Positions 1 through 8,284 of a DNA stretch of 64,000 nucleotides are shown piece by piece (within the stretch, counting starts at the first letter, position 1; each line of letters starts with the position of its first letter). The notes beneath the pieces are model-generated. The model was given only the letters and a program-made list of their open reading frames with translations, was not told the origin of the DNA and ran no database searches. The DNA comes from Bin75 sp965200435 (GTDB lineage: Bacteria; Nitrospirota; Nitrospiria; Nitrospirales; UBA8639), in contig OZ241337.1 in NCBI GenBank assembly GCA_965200435.1, positions 1,116,001 through 1,180,000 on the forward strand. Direction: 5' to 3'. The position numbers and the translations under genes are program-made.

Positions 1-1
1 C

Positions 2-340
2 TCATTCCAACACATGGCCATTCTTTCCCAGTCCCTTCGAAGTTCAGAGCGCGTGTCCCCAACGGGAATCCCAGCCCAGGAGGCGGACATGATTCATCGC
101 GTCCTGCACGGCCACGTCCGGGACCGGTTCCGGGATTGGGTTATCTATAACGCCGCCATGTTGCTCTATGCCGCGGGACAAGCCCATTCCATCGCCGAGG
201 GCGTGCCCCTGGCGAAAAGAGCACTGGAATCTGGCGCGGCTGCGCAAAAGCTGGCGGACCTTGCTTCTTCCCCGGCCCTCCTGCAAGACGTATGGCAAAC
301 TTCAAGACCACCTGAGCCACAAAAGGTCGTCCACACATGA
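2..340 (+). CDS. TrpD/YbiB-like phosphoribosyltransferase family protein, C-terminal end (5' partial)
   Basis: The reading frame is open from the first bases of the window, so the start lies outside. The visible 110 or so residues resemble the C-terminal helical part of anthranilate phosphoribosyltransferase-fold proteins: an NAA segment with an alternating hydrophobic helix, then LAKRALESGAA and KLADL, which is how TrpD and its paralogue TrpD2/YbiB end. The stop codon overlaps the cysD start by 4 nt (ATGA), so it is translationally coupled to sulfate-activation genes. That context fits a TrpD2-type paralogue better than a tryptophan biosynthetic enzyme, but the catalytic domain is not visible and this is inference. 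Confidence 0.55.
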   Translation, partial: SFQHMAILSQSLRSSERVSPTGIPAQEADMIHRVLHGHVRDRFRDWVIYNAAMLLYAAGQAHSIAEGVPLAKRALESGAAAQKLADLASSPALLQDVWQTSRPPEPQKVVHT

Positions 341-1134
341 GACATCTGCGACAACTGGAAGGTCAGAGCGTCTATATTTTTCGTGAGGCCTATAAACATT
401 TCGATAACCTGGGCATGCTTTGGTCCATGGGGAAGGATTCCACGGTCCTCTTATGGCTGGCCCGCAAGGCCTTCTTCGGGCACGTCCCGTTTCCGCTTCT
501 GCACGTGGATACCAGTTACAAGATTCCCTCCATGATCGAGTACCGGGATCGACTGGCCCGCGAATGGCGTCTGAATCTCGTGGTCGGACAAAACAAAAAA
601 GCCCTGGCCGAAGGGATGAACCATGAACGGGGCCGGGTCGAATGTTGCACCGCGCTCAAAACCAACGGGCTTAAACTCTTGCTGGAGGAGAAAGGATACA
701 CGGGCATCATCCTGGGTGTCCGCGCGGACGAAGAAAGCACACGCGCCAAGGAACGCTATTTCTCCCCGCGCGACAAAAACAACGATTGGGATTTCCGGGA
801 CCAGCCTCCGGAACTGTGGGATCAATTCAAAACCTCGTTTCCGCCGAATACCCACATCCGGATTCATCCCCTGCTGGACTGGACGGAAATCAACATCTGG
901 GAATACATCAAGCTCGAAAATATTCCCTTTATGGATTTGTACCTCAACAGGGGCGACGGCACGCGGTACCGGAGCCTGGGGTGCGCGCCCTGTACCTTCC
1001 CTATCAAATCCACCGCGTCCACGGTCGATGAAATCATCGAAGAGCTGCGCGCCACGAAGGTGGCCGAACGCGCGGGGCGCGCGCAGGACGAAGGCCGGGG
1101 CATGGAGTTACTCAGAAAAGATGGCTACATGTAA
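337..1134 (+). CDS. cysD: Sulfate adenylyltransferase subunit 2 (CysD)
   Basis: Small catalytic subunit of ATP sulfurylase, which makes adenosine 5'-phosphosulfate (APS) from sulfate and ATP in the cytoplasm. The 265-residue protein has the PP-loop SMGKDST near residue 31 and the family sequences HVDTSYK, GVRADEE, SPRDKNNDWDFRDQPPELW and RYRSLGCAPCTFPI. Its length is slightly below the usual 300 residues because the N-terminal extension is short. It overlaps the upstream gene by 4 nt and the next gene by 14 nt, so the three form one operon. The partner GTPase CysN follows directly. Confidence 0.95.
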   Translation: MRHLRQLEGQSVYIFREAYKHFDNLGMLWSMGKDSTVLLWLARKAFFGHVPFPLLHVDTSYKIPSMIEYRDRLAREWRLNLVVGQNKKALAEGMNHERGRVECCTALKTNGLKLLLEEKGYTGIILGVRADEESTRAKERYFSPRDKNNDWDFRDQPPELWDQFKTSFPPNTHIRIHPLLDWTEINIWEYIKLENIPFMDLYLNRGDGTRYRSLGCAPCTFPIKSTASTVDEIIEELRATKVAERAGRAQDEGRGMELLRKDGYM

Positions 1135-2974
1135 GACCGACGCAACCGGCGATATCCGGGACCGTATGAACATCGTCATCGTCGGTAGCGTGGACCACGG
1201 CAAGTCGACGTTGCTTGGGCGTCTGTATGCGGATACGGGCACTCTGCCGGAAGGCAAGGTCGAAAAAATTCAGGCGATCTGCAAACAGCAGGGCAAGGAG
1301 TTTGAATACGCCTTCCTGTTCGACGCATTCCTGGAAGAGCAGCAGCAGGGCGTGACCATCGATACGGCCCGCACCTTTTTCCACTGGGCGGGACGTCAAT
1401 ACATTATCATCGACGCGCCCGGACACAAGGAATTTCTGAAAAACATGGTATCCGGCGCGGCGCGCGCCGAAGCCGCCTTACTGTTGATCGATGCATTGGA
1501 AGGGGTCAGGGATCAATCCAAGCGGCACGGCCTGTTGCTCTCGATGCTGGGCGTGAAACAGGTCACCGTGGTCGTGAACAAAATGGACCTCGTGGAGTAC
1601 CGGCAGGAGACGTTTGCGCTCCTTGAAAAGGAGTATCGCGCGTTCCTGTCACAACTCGACGTCACCCCGCAGTTCGTGATTCCCGCCAGCGCCAAATGCG
1701 GGGATAACATCGCGACGTCCAGCCCGCACATGCCGTGGCACACCGGCCCCACGGTCCTGGAATCGCTGGCGCAATTTTCCTCGCAATCCGAAAAAACCGA
1801 GCAACCCCTGCGGTTTCCCCTTCAAGACGTCTACAAATTCGATGCCCGCCGGATCCTGACGGGACGCATCACGTCCGGGCGTCTCACCGTGGGCGACCAG
1901 TTGATTTTTTCACCGTCGAATAAAAGCGCGGTTGTGCAAACGCTCGAAGCGTTCAGCGTCGATCCACCGACCACGCAAGCCCAGGCCGGGCAATCCGTGG
2001 GGATTACCCTGGACGAACAGATTTTTGTCGAGCGCGGGGAGATTATCAGTCACGAGCATTCCCTGCCGCTCGTCTCCACCACCTTTCGCGCCAACCTGTT
2101 CTGGCTCGGGCGCCGTCCCCTGGAAATGGAAAAACCCTATCTGGTCAGGTTGGCCACGCGCGAAGTCGAATGCCGCGTGGCGGCAATTCATCGCATCGTG
2201 GACGCTAACCACCTCTCGTTGGATCAGCAACAGATCAACGTGGCCGTGAAGCGCAACGAGGTGGCGGACGTCACCATCCAGGCCAAAGCCCCGCTCGCCT
2301 TCGATCTGTACACGGACTTCGAGACCACGGGCCGCTTTGTCCTGGTCGATGAGTACGACGTGTCGGGAGGCGGCATCATCACCGAGATGGTACCGGATCG
2401 TGAAGAGACCCTGCGGATCGAAGCCCGGCAACGGGACTTTGCCTGGGTTCAAGGCGACGTGACCCTGGCGGACCGCGCCAAGCACTACGGCCACCGTGCA
2501 GCCCTGGTCCTCCTCATCGGTCCCGATACCACAGGCAAAACCTTCCTGGCCAAAAAAGTGGAGTCCATGCTCGTGGCCGAAGGCCGGCACGTCTATATGC
2601 TGGATCCGGAAAACCTGCGCCGCGGACTCGATGCCGATTTGCAGAACGAAGACGCCCGTGAAACGATCCGTCGCTACGGCGAGGTGGCTCGGCTGCTCAT
2701 CGATACCGGGGTCCTGCTGATTTCAACCACGAACTCCTTCAACCTACCGGCGGATCAGACCGTCGAAGCGATCCGTACGCTGGTGCATCCCGCGCCGGTG
2801 CTCACGGTCTACATGAGCCAGGAGACGACGCCCTCTCCCATCGAAGCGGATCTCTCCTTTACCGGACCCGAAGACTTTATACGCACGACCCATGACGTGC
2901 TGGCCGCCTTGAAACAAAAAGGCATCCTGGCCGAAACAATCGGCAGCCAACCCGTGTTTCAATTCTCGATCTAA
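1121..2974 (+). CDS. cysN: Sulfate adenylyltransferase GTPase subunit fused to an APS-kinase-like domain (CysN/CysC)
   Basis: Predicted 617 residues. The N-terminal half is an EF-Tu-like GTPase that drives ATP sulfurylase: G1 GSVDHGKST (about residues 22-30), G3 DAPGH and G4 NKMD are intact. Beta-barrel domains follow. From about residue 465 there is a CysC-type APS kinase domain with P-loop GPDTTGKT. This domain is unusual: the normal LDGDN becomes LDPEN, the substrate strand reads TTNSF rather than FISPF, and the lid region that normally contains a KARAGE-type motif is shortened. The frame is open far upstream, but the ATG at 1121 (alternative 1166) fits the family and gives a 14-nt overlap with cysD. 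GTPase role is secure; kinase activity is uncertain. Confidence 0.92.
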   Translation: MATCKTDATGDIRDRMNIVIVGSVDHGKSTLLGRLYADTGTLPEGKVEKIQAICKQQGKEFEYAFLFDAFLEEQQQGVTIDTARTFFHWAGRQYIIIDAPGHKEFLKNMVSGAARAEAALLLIDALEGVRDQSKRHGLLLSMLGVKQVTVVVNKMDLVEYRQETFALLEKEYRAFLSQLDVTPQFVIPASAKCGDNIATSSPHMPWHTGPTVLESLAQFSSQSEKTEQPLRFPLQDVYKFDARRILTGRITSGRLTVGDQLIFSPSNKSAVVQTLEAFSVDPPTTQAQAGQSVGITLDEQIFVERGEIISHEHSLPLVSTTFRANLFWLGRRPLEMEKPYLVRLATREVECRVAAIHRIVDANHLSLDQQQINVAVKRNEVADVTIQAKAPLAFDLYTDFETTGRFVLVDEYDVSGGGIITEMVPDREETLRIEARQRDFAWVQGDVTLADRAKHYGHRAALVLLIGPDTTGKTFLAKKVESMLVAEGRHVYMLDPENLRRGLDADLQNEDARETIRRYGEVARLLIDTGVLLISTTNSFNLPADQTVEAIRTLVHPAPVLTVYMSQETTPSPIEADLSFTGPEDFIRTTHDVLAALKQKGILAETIGSQPVFQFSI

Positions 2975-3215
2975 CGCCTCCGCCAAGATACGGAGCACAT
3001 GCGACCGCGATACAGAGGCGACCGGTTTTGGCTCGTTGTCACGGTTCGATCTTCTGACGGGGTCGCATCTCCCTTTCGCTTTTGTCGCTACGCTTCCTCC
3101 GATGACAGATGTTGAGGACAGGCTGATGGCGCTTCTTTGAGAGCGGCCCCTCTAGCCGCATGAGATGCCGACGCGACCAACAATCGTCGATCCCTGCCAG
3201 AGATGAAAAGCCCGG

Positions 3216-3536
3216 CTAGGCAGGCGCAGACAGTTTCAACCCCACAACGCCCGACACAATCAACGCGATAAAAACCAAACGTGCCACGTCGCGCGACTCA
3301 TTGAACAGGATCATGCCCATGATCGCCGCACCCGCCGCGCCAATTCCGGTCCAGACGGCATACGCCGTCCCGATCTGGATGGCACGCACGGCCAACGACA
3401 GACACACCATACTCACGCTCATCGCCACCACCGTCCCCACACTCGGCCACAACCGCGTAAACCCATCCGCATATTTGATCCCCGTGATCCAGACCACCTC
3501 AAAAAACCCAGCCACAAACACATACCCCCACGCCAT
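3216..3536 (-). CDS. Small multidrug resistance (SMR) family transporter, SugE/Gdx type
   Basis: A 106-residue protein with four predicted membrane helices and the conserved membrane glutamate at residue 13 (GFFEVVW), as in SMR exporters. The tail of helix 1 and the WTGIGAAGAAIMG and FNES segments match the SugE/Gdx subgroup, known to export guanidinium or quaternary ammonium ions by proton antiport in the inner membrane. The frame is open much further upstream, but the ATG at 3534-3536 has a good ribosome-binding site (AAGGAGGG at 3541-3548) and matches the family start. It is a single-gene unit, convergent with cysN and divergent from polA. I saw no convincing guanidine riboswitch upstream. 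Confidence 0.85.
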   Translation of the reverse strand: MAWGYVFVAGFFEVVWITGIKYADGFTRLWPSVGTVVAMSVSMVCLSLAVRAIQIGTAYAVWTGIGAAGAAIMGMILFNESRDVARLVFIALIVSGVVGLKLSAPA

Positions 3537-3807
3537 ACACCCCTCCTTATCGTGACAGGAATTCCCGAAAGCCTCCTTGTAACACGCTCCAGTCTTGAAT
3601 GACCACCCCTGCCTCTCTCTTTTGTCAACGAATGAGTGAACACATACACGAATGACGGAACCCCGACGAGAATCACCCGTGCTGCATTCTCCCGCATTGG
3701 ATTGGTAGAATGGTGAATCAAGGACGGACACCCAGCGTCCGCGAACGCTGCCGAGCCCGTATTCCATCCTTTGCGCCCAAATGGTGACTTGAACGGAGAA
3801 ACGGTCT

Positions 3808-6609
3808 ATGACGACACAACACCAAGACGCTCCCGATCGACACTTGTGCCTGGTGGACGGGTCCGGTTTCCTGTTCCGGGCGTTCCACGCACTCCCGGTG
3901 CTGACCCGGTCGGACGGGACACCCGTAAACGCCGTTCTCGGGTTTACCAACATGTTGCTCAAACTGTTGGACGACCTTCAAGCCACGCATGTAGCCGTGA
4001 TTTTCGATTCGGCCCGGGAGTCCTTTCGAAACGAGATTTTTCCCGATTACAAAGCCAACCGACCGGACCCGCCCGACGAACTGATCCCCCAGTTTCCGTT
4101 GGTGCGCGACGCCACGCGAGCCTTCAAGGTGCCCTGTCTCGAAAAGCCCGGGTTCGAAGCTGACGACCTGATCGCCACCTATGCGCGACGTGCCCAAGCA
4201 GACGGGTTCGGCGTCATGATCGTGTCATCGGACAAGGATCTGATGCAATTGGTGTCCGATCGGGTGAGCATGTTCGATGCCCTCAAAAACCGGAGGATCG
4301 GCCCGGCCGAAGTGAAGGAAAAATTCGGCGTCGGGCCGGAACAGGTCGTGGACGTTCAAGCCTTGGCCGGCGATTCCACGGACAATGTCCCCGGAGTCCC
4401 CGGCATCGGCGTGAAAACCGCGGCCCAACTCATTCAGGCCTACGGCGACCTGGATTCCTTGCTGGCGCGGATGTCCGAAATCAAACAACCGAAGCGTCGT
4501 CAAAGCCTCATCGATTTTGCCGAGCAAGCCAGGCTTTCCCGGGAACTGGTTCGTTTACGCGACGACGTGCCGACGGAGGTGCCGGTGTCCCAGTTGCTCC
4601 GCCAAGCTCTGGACCCTGCACAGTTACTCGCGTTTCTCGATGAACAGGGCTTCGCGTCAGTCATCGCCAAAGTGCAAAGCCGACTGGCAGTCGGGGAAAC
4701 ACCTCCCAAGGAGGCTCAGACCGGCACTCACTATGAACTGGTCCAATCCGTTGAAGTCCTCCAGGACTGGGTGATCCGGGCGCGTTACGCCGGTATCGTA
4801 GCGATCGATACGGAAACCACGTCGCTGGATGAAAGTCTTGCGGACTTGGTCGGCATCTCCCTGTGCGTACAACCCGGTCATGCGTGCTACATCCCGCTCG
4901 CCCACCGACTTCCGGAACCCATGGCCGAACTGGAGGGTTCCCCCTCCGCCGGTGAGGAGTCTCCCTCTCGACAACGGGAACCGCTCAAACAAATTTCGCT
5001 CCCTGCGGCGCTTGATCTCCTGCGACCACTCTTGGGCGATTCATCGGTGCTGAAAATTGGGCATAACCTGAAATACGACATGGTGGTGCTTCGACGATAC
5101 GGCGTCACCGTCTCGCCGATCGACGACACCATGCTGATGTCCTACGTCCTGGACGGAGGCAGCCACGGCCACGGCATGGATGAATTGGCTGCGCGGCATT
5201 TAGATCATCGGATGATCTCGTTCAAGGACGTCACCGGCAGGGGAAAATCGCAACTCACCTTTGACTTGGTCCCGCTGGACCGTGCCATGGCCTATGCCGC
5301 GGAAGACGCGGACGTGACCCTGCGGCTTCATCGATTCCTCAAGCCACGCCTCCTGGCCGAACGCATTGTGACGCCCTACGAGACCCTGGAACGGCCTCTG
5401 GTGTCGGTCTTGGTCGACATGGAAACCGAAGGCGTCAACGTGGATCGGACAAAACTGGAACGACTCAGCCGGGAATTTGCAGAACGACAACGCGCATTGG
5501 AGCAAGACATTTACCGACTCGCCGGACGCGAATTCAACGTGGGCTCCCCGAAACAACTGGGTGAGATCTTGTTCGACGAAATGCACTTGGCGGAAGGGCA
5601 CAAAGGAAAATCCGGTGCTTATGCCACGGGTGCCGACGTGCTGGAATCCCTGGCCACCGAAGGACACGAGCTGCCAGCAACCGTGTTGGAATGGCGACAG
5701 CTCGACAAATTAAAAAGCACGTATGCCGACGCCCTGGTCGAACGGATCAACCCGAGAACGGGTCGCGTGCATACGTCCTTTGCCATGGCCGCCGCGTCGA
5801 CCGGCCGTCTGTCTTCCACAAACCCCAATCTGCAAAACATTCCCATTCGCACCGAAGACGGCCGAAAAATTCGCCACGCCTTCGTGGCCAAACCCGGACG
5901 AATCCTGCTGTCACTGGACTATTCTCAGATCGAATTGCGGCTTCTCGCCCATATCGCCGAGATTGGCACATTGAAACACGCGTTCCATGAAGGCCAGGAC
6001 ATTCATGCCCTCACTGCAGGTCAGATTTTCCAAGTCGACGCCGACAAGGTGGGGCCGGCGATGCGGCGTCAGGCCAAGGCCATCAATTTCGGCATTATTT
6101 ACGGGATCAGCGCATTCGGACTCAGCCGCCAACTGGGTATTTCCAACGAAGAAGCCGCTGTCTACATGAAGACCTATTTTGAACGATACCCAGGCATCCA
6201 GGACTATATGAACCGGACCAAGCAATTCTGTCGCGAGCACGGATACGTGGAAACGCTCTTTGGACGCCGGTGCCACATTCCGGGCATCCACGATAAGCAG
6301 GCCACACGGCGCAATTTTGCCGAACGTGCAGCGGTCAATGCCCCGATCCAAGGTACTGCCGCTGATGTGCTGAAACGCGCCATGATTCGCATGCCTGCGG
6401 CATTGGCGCGAGAGCGGCTCAACACACATGCCGCCATGCTGTTAACGGTCCACGATGAATTACTCTTTGAAGTCGACGAGGCGGTCGTCACGCAAACGGC
6501 TGAGGTGGCGAAGACCGTTATGGAATCGGCGTGCCTTCCCGCGCTCCAGCTATCGGTGCCGCTCACGGTGGACGTCGGCCAGGGTCATTCATGGGACGAG
6601 GCACACTGA
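3808..6609 (+). CDS. polA: DNA polymerase I
   Basis: A 933-residue three-domain polymerase for gap filling and Okazaki fragment maturation. Residues 1-290: 5'-3' exonuclease/FEN domain (DYKANRP, SSDKDLMQLV, PGVPGIGVKTA). Residues about 320-520: 3'-5' proofreading domain with the acidic residues present (D334 and E336 in DTETTS, then GHNLKYD and YAAEDADVTLRL). C-terminal polymerase domain with motif A SLDYSQIELR (D704), motif B RRQAKAINFGIIYG and motif C TVHDELLFEV (D883). Unlike many Gram-positive PolA proteins, the proofreading domain looks functional. The xthA gene starts 24 nt downstream, so the two repair genes are likely co-transcribed. Confidence 0.97.
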   Translation: MTTQHQDAPDRHLCLVDGSGFLFRAFHALPVLTRSDGTPVNAVLGFTNMLLKLLDDLQATHVAVIFDSARESFRNEIFPDYKANRPDPPDELIPQFPLVRDATRAFKVPCLEKPGFEADDLIATYARRAQADGFGVMIVSSDKDLMQLVSDRVSMFDALKNRRIGPAEVKEKFGVGPEQVVDVQALAGDSTDNVPGVPGIGVKTAAQLIQAYGDLDSLLARMSEIKQPKRRQSLIDFAEQARLSRELVRLRDDVPTEVPVSQLLRQALDPAQLLAFLDEQGFASVIAKVQSRLAVGETPPKEAQTGTHYELVQSVEVLQDWVIRARYAGIVAIDTETTSLDESLADLVGISLCVQPGHACYIPLAHRLPEPMAELEGSPSAGEESPSRQREPLKQISLPAALDLLRPLLGDSSVLKIGHNLKYDMVVLRRYGVTVSPIDDTMLMSYVLDGGSHGHGMDELAARHLDHRMISFKDVTGRGKSQLTFDLVPLDRAMAYAAEDADVTLRLHRFLKPRLLAERIVTPYETLERPLVSVLVDMETEGVNVDRTKLERLSREFAERQRALEQDIYRLAGREFNVGSPKQLGEILFDEMHLAEGHKGKSGAYATGADVLESLATEGHELPATVLEWRQLDKLKSTYADALVERINPRTGRVHTSFAMAAASTGRLSSTNPNLQNIPIRTEDGRKIRHAFVAKPGRILLSLDYSQIELRLLAHIAEIGTLKHAFHEGQDIHALTAGQIFQVDADKVGPAMRRQAKAINFGIIYGISAFGLSRQLGISNEEAAVYMKTYFERYPGIQDYMNRTKQFCREHGYVETLFGRRCHIPGIHDKQATRRNFAERAAVNAPIQGTAADVLKRAMIRMPAALARERLNTHAAMLLTVHDELLFEVDEAVVTQTAEVAKTVMESACLPALQLSVPLTVDVGQGHSWDEAH

Positions 6610-6633
6610 AAAAGGACGATCGAGGGCCATGCC

Positions 6634-7434
6634 ATGAACATCGCCACGTGGAACGTGAATTCCATCAACGCCAGACTGGCGCACGTCACGGCTTACCTGA
6701 AAGAGGTGGGGCCGGACGTCCTGTTGCTCCAGGAATTGAAATCGACGGAAGAGCGTTTCCCCCGGTCCGAGATCGAAGACCTCGGCTATCACGTCGCGCT
6801 CGTCGGACAGAAAACCTTCAATGGCGTGGGGATTCTCGCGAAACAGCCCATTGAAGTGGAACAACGGGTGCTGCCGGACGATTCATCCGACTTACAGGCC
6901 CGGTACCTCGAAGCCACCGTCGGATCTGCGCAGGGGGTTGTCCGCGTCGCGTCGCTGTATCTGCCGAACGGGAATCCGATCGACACAGAAAAATTTTCCT
7001 ACAAGTTGGCGTGGATGGATCGCCTGATTGCCCACGTGCGCACGTTGCTGACCTATGAGGAGCCGTTGGTATTGGGAGGCGATTACAACGTCTGTCCCAC
7101 GGATGATGACGTGTACGATCCCGAGGGATTCGCCCATGACGCGCTCTGTCATCCCGAGGCCCGCGCCCGATTTCAAACCTTGTGTTACCTGGGCCTCACC
7201 GATGCGATTCGCGCCCGGCATCCTCATCCGGTCCTGTATACCTTTTGGGATTACCAGGCCGGGTGCTGGAATAAGGATCATGGGTTACGAATCGACCACT
7301 TGCTCCTCTCCGCGCAGGCTGCCGACCGGCTCACCGACGCCGGAGTGGACAAAGGCCCACGCGGAAAAGAGAAACCCTCCGACCATACGCCCGTCTGGTG
7401 TGAACTGACCTGTAAGCCTTCAGACTCGATGTGA
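6634..7434 (+). CDS. xthA: Exodeoxyribonuclease III (AP endonuclease)
   Basis: A 266-residue member of the exonuclease III/APE family, which cuts DNA at abasic sites and trims 3' ends in base excision repair. Visible motifs are NIATWNVNSINAR at the N-terminus, LLLQELK (metal-binding Glu), GGDYNVCP, and the C-terminal LRIDHLLLS and KPSDHTPVW (catalytic Asp-His). Length is normal. It lies 24 nt after polA, so incision by XthA and resynthesis by Pol I are encoded together. Confidence 0.95.
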   Translation: MNIATWNVNSINARLAHVTAYLKEVGPDVLLLQELKSTEERFPRSEIEDLGYHVALVGQKTFNGVGILAKQPIEVEQRVLPDDSSDLQARYLEATVGSAQGVVRVASLYLPNGNPIDTEKFSYKLAWMDRLIAHVRTLLTYEEPLVLGGDYNVCPTDDDVYDPEGFAHDALCHPEARARFQTLCYLGLTDAIRARHPHPVLYTFWDYQAGCWNKDHGLRIDHLLLSAQAADRLTDAGVDKGPRGKEKPSDHTPVWCELTCKPSDSM

Positions 7435-7635
7435 CAGACCGCGTGTTGGCTTCTCGTCGTCGAGTCGGACGGAACCGTTCGTTGTCTTCAGTGCACCAGC
7501 ACCAGCGCTCTTGCCGGAGCCACACGGTGTTGCCACACGCCAAGGTTAGTGACCGCTGAACATGAGTTCGCTTTTCTGCTGCCGCAACGTTTTTCAGGTA
7601 GAACGTGCCGGGTTTCAGGAGGAATCAGACCTGCG

Positions 7636-8277
7636 TCAATTTTTCGATTTTTCCAGATCTTCTTCGTACACAACGGAGTCTGGTTCATATCCTTTGGGCA
7701 GGTGGTGGGCAACACCTTTGTGGCAATCGATGCAGGTTTTCCCTGCCTTCATGGCTTTTTGCATGTCCCGTTGTGCAATGAGGCCTTGAGCATGAAAATC
7801 CGTAGCCTCGTAGGAATGGCAATTGCGGCATTCCTGGGAATCATTGGCTTTCATGTCCACCCAGACCTTGAGTGCAAGTTGCTCTCGCATGGCCTCAAAT
7901 TTAGGACGCGTGCTGATAGACTGGGTAACCCAACCCCATAGTTCACCGGTGGCCTTGATTTTGCGAATAATCTTAGGTCCCCATTCTTTGGGGACGTGAC
8001 AGTCTGAGCAGGTCGCTCTGGCCCCCGCTGCATTCCGATAATGAACAGATTGTCGATATTCCGGAAAAACGAAATTTTTCATCGAATGGCACGAGGTACA
8101 GAACTCCAGCCGGTTCGACTGTTCTATGGCCGTGTTAAACCCACCCCAAAAAATGATTCCTGCAAGACAGCCAACGACGAAAATCCCACCACGTGAAGCC
8201 TTGCAGAATGGGCGCCAAACCCACTTCCATAATTTCGCTATCACTCGATCACTCGAACCAAGAAACGCCAGACTCAA
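7636..8277 (-). CDS. Tetraheme c-type cytochrome, NapC/NirT family
   Basis: A 213-residue membrane-anchored quinol-oxidising type cytochrome. One N-terminal membrane helix (about residues 29-50) is followed by a periplasmic domain with four CXXCH heme sites: CTSCH, CSDCH, CRNCH and CIDCH. It starts only 7 nt after the stop of the octaheme gene, with a TTG start (or GTG at codon 12), so it depends on the same transcript. In ammonia oxidisers (cytochrome cM552) and in Epsilonproteobacteria (CycX) a NapC-family protein next to HAO passes electrons between the quinone pool and HAO. The same role is inferred here; direction of flow cannot be read from sequence. Confidence 0.9.
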   Translation of the reverse strand: MSLAFLGSSDRVIAKLWKWVWRPFCKASRGGIFVVGCLAGIIFWGGFNTAIEQSNRLEFCTSCHSMKNFVFPEYRQSVHYRNAAGARATCSDCHVPKEWGPKIIRKIKATGELWGWVTQSISTRPKFEAMREQLALKVWVDMKANDSQECRNCHSYEATDFHAQGLIAQRDMQKAMKAGKTCIDCHKGVAHHLPKGYEPDSVVYEEDLEKSKN

Positions 8278-8284
8278 CGCGTGT

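Noticed and set aside
3541..3720. Possible guanidine riboswitch upstream of the SMR transporter gene
   Set aside because: The leader has a GGGGTTCCG stretch but I could not match the conserved elements of the known guanidine I, II or III classes.
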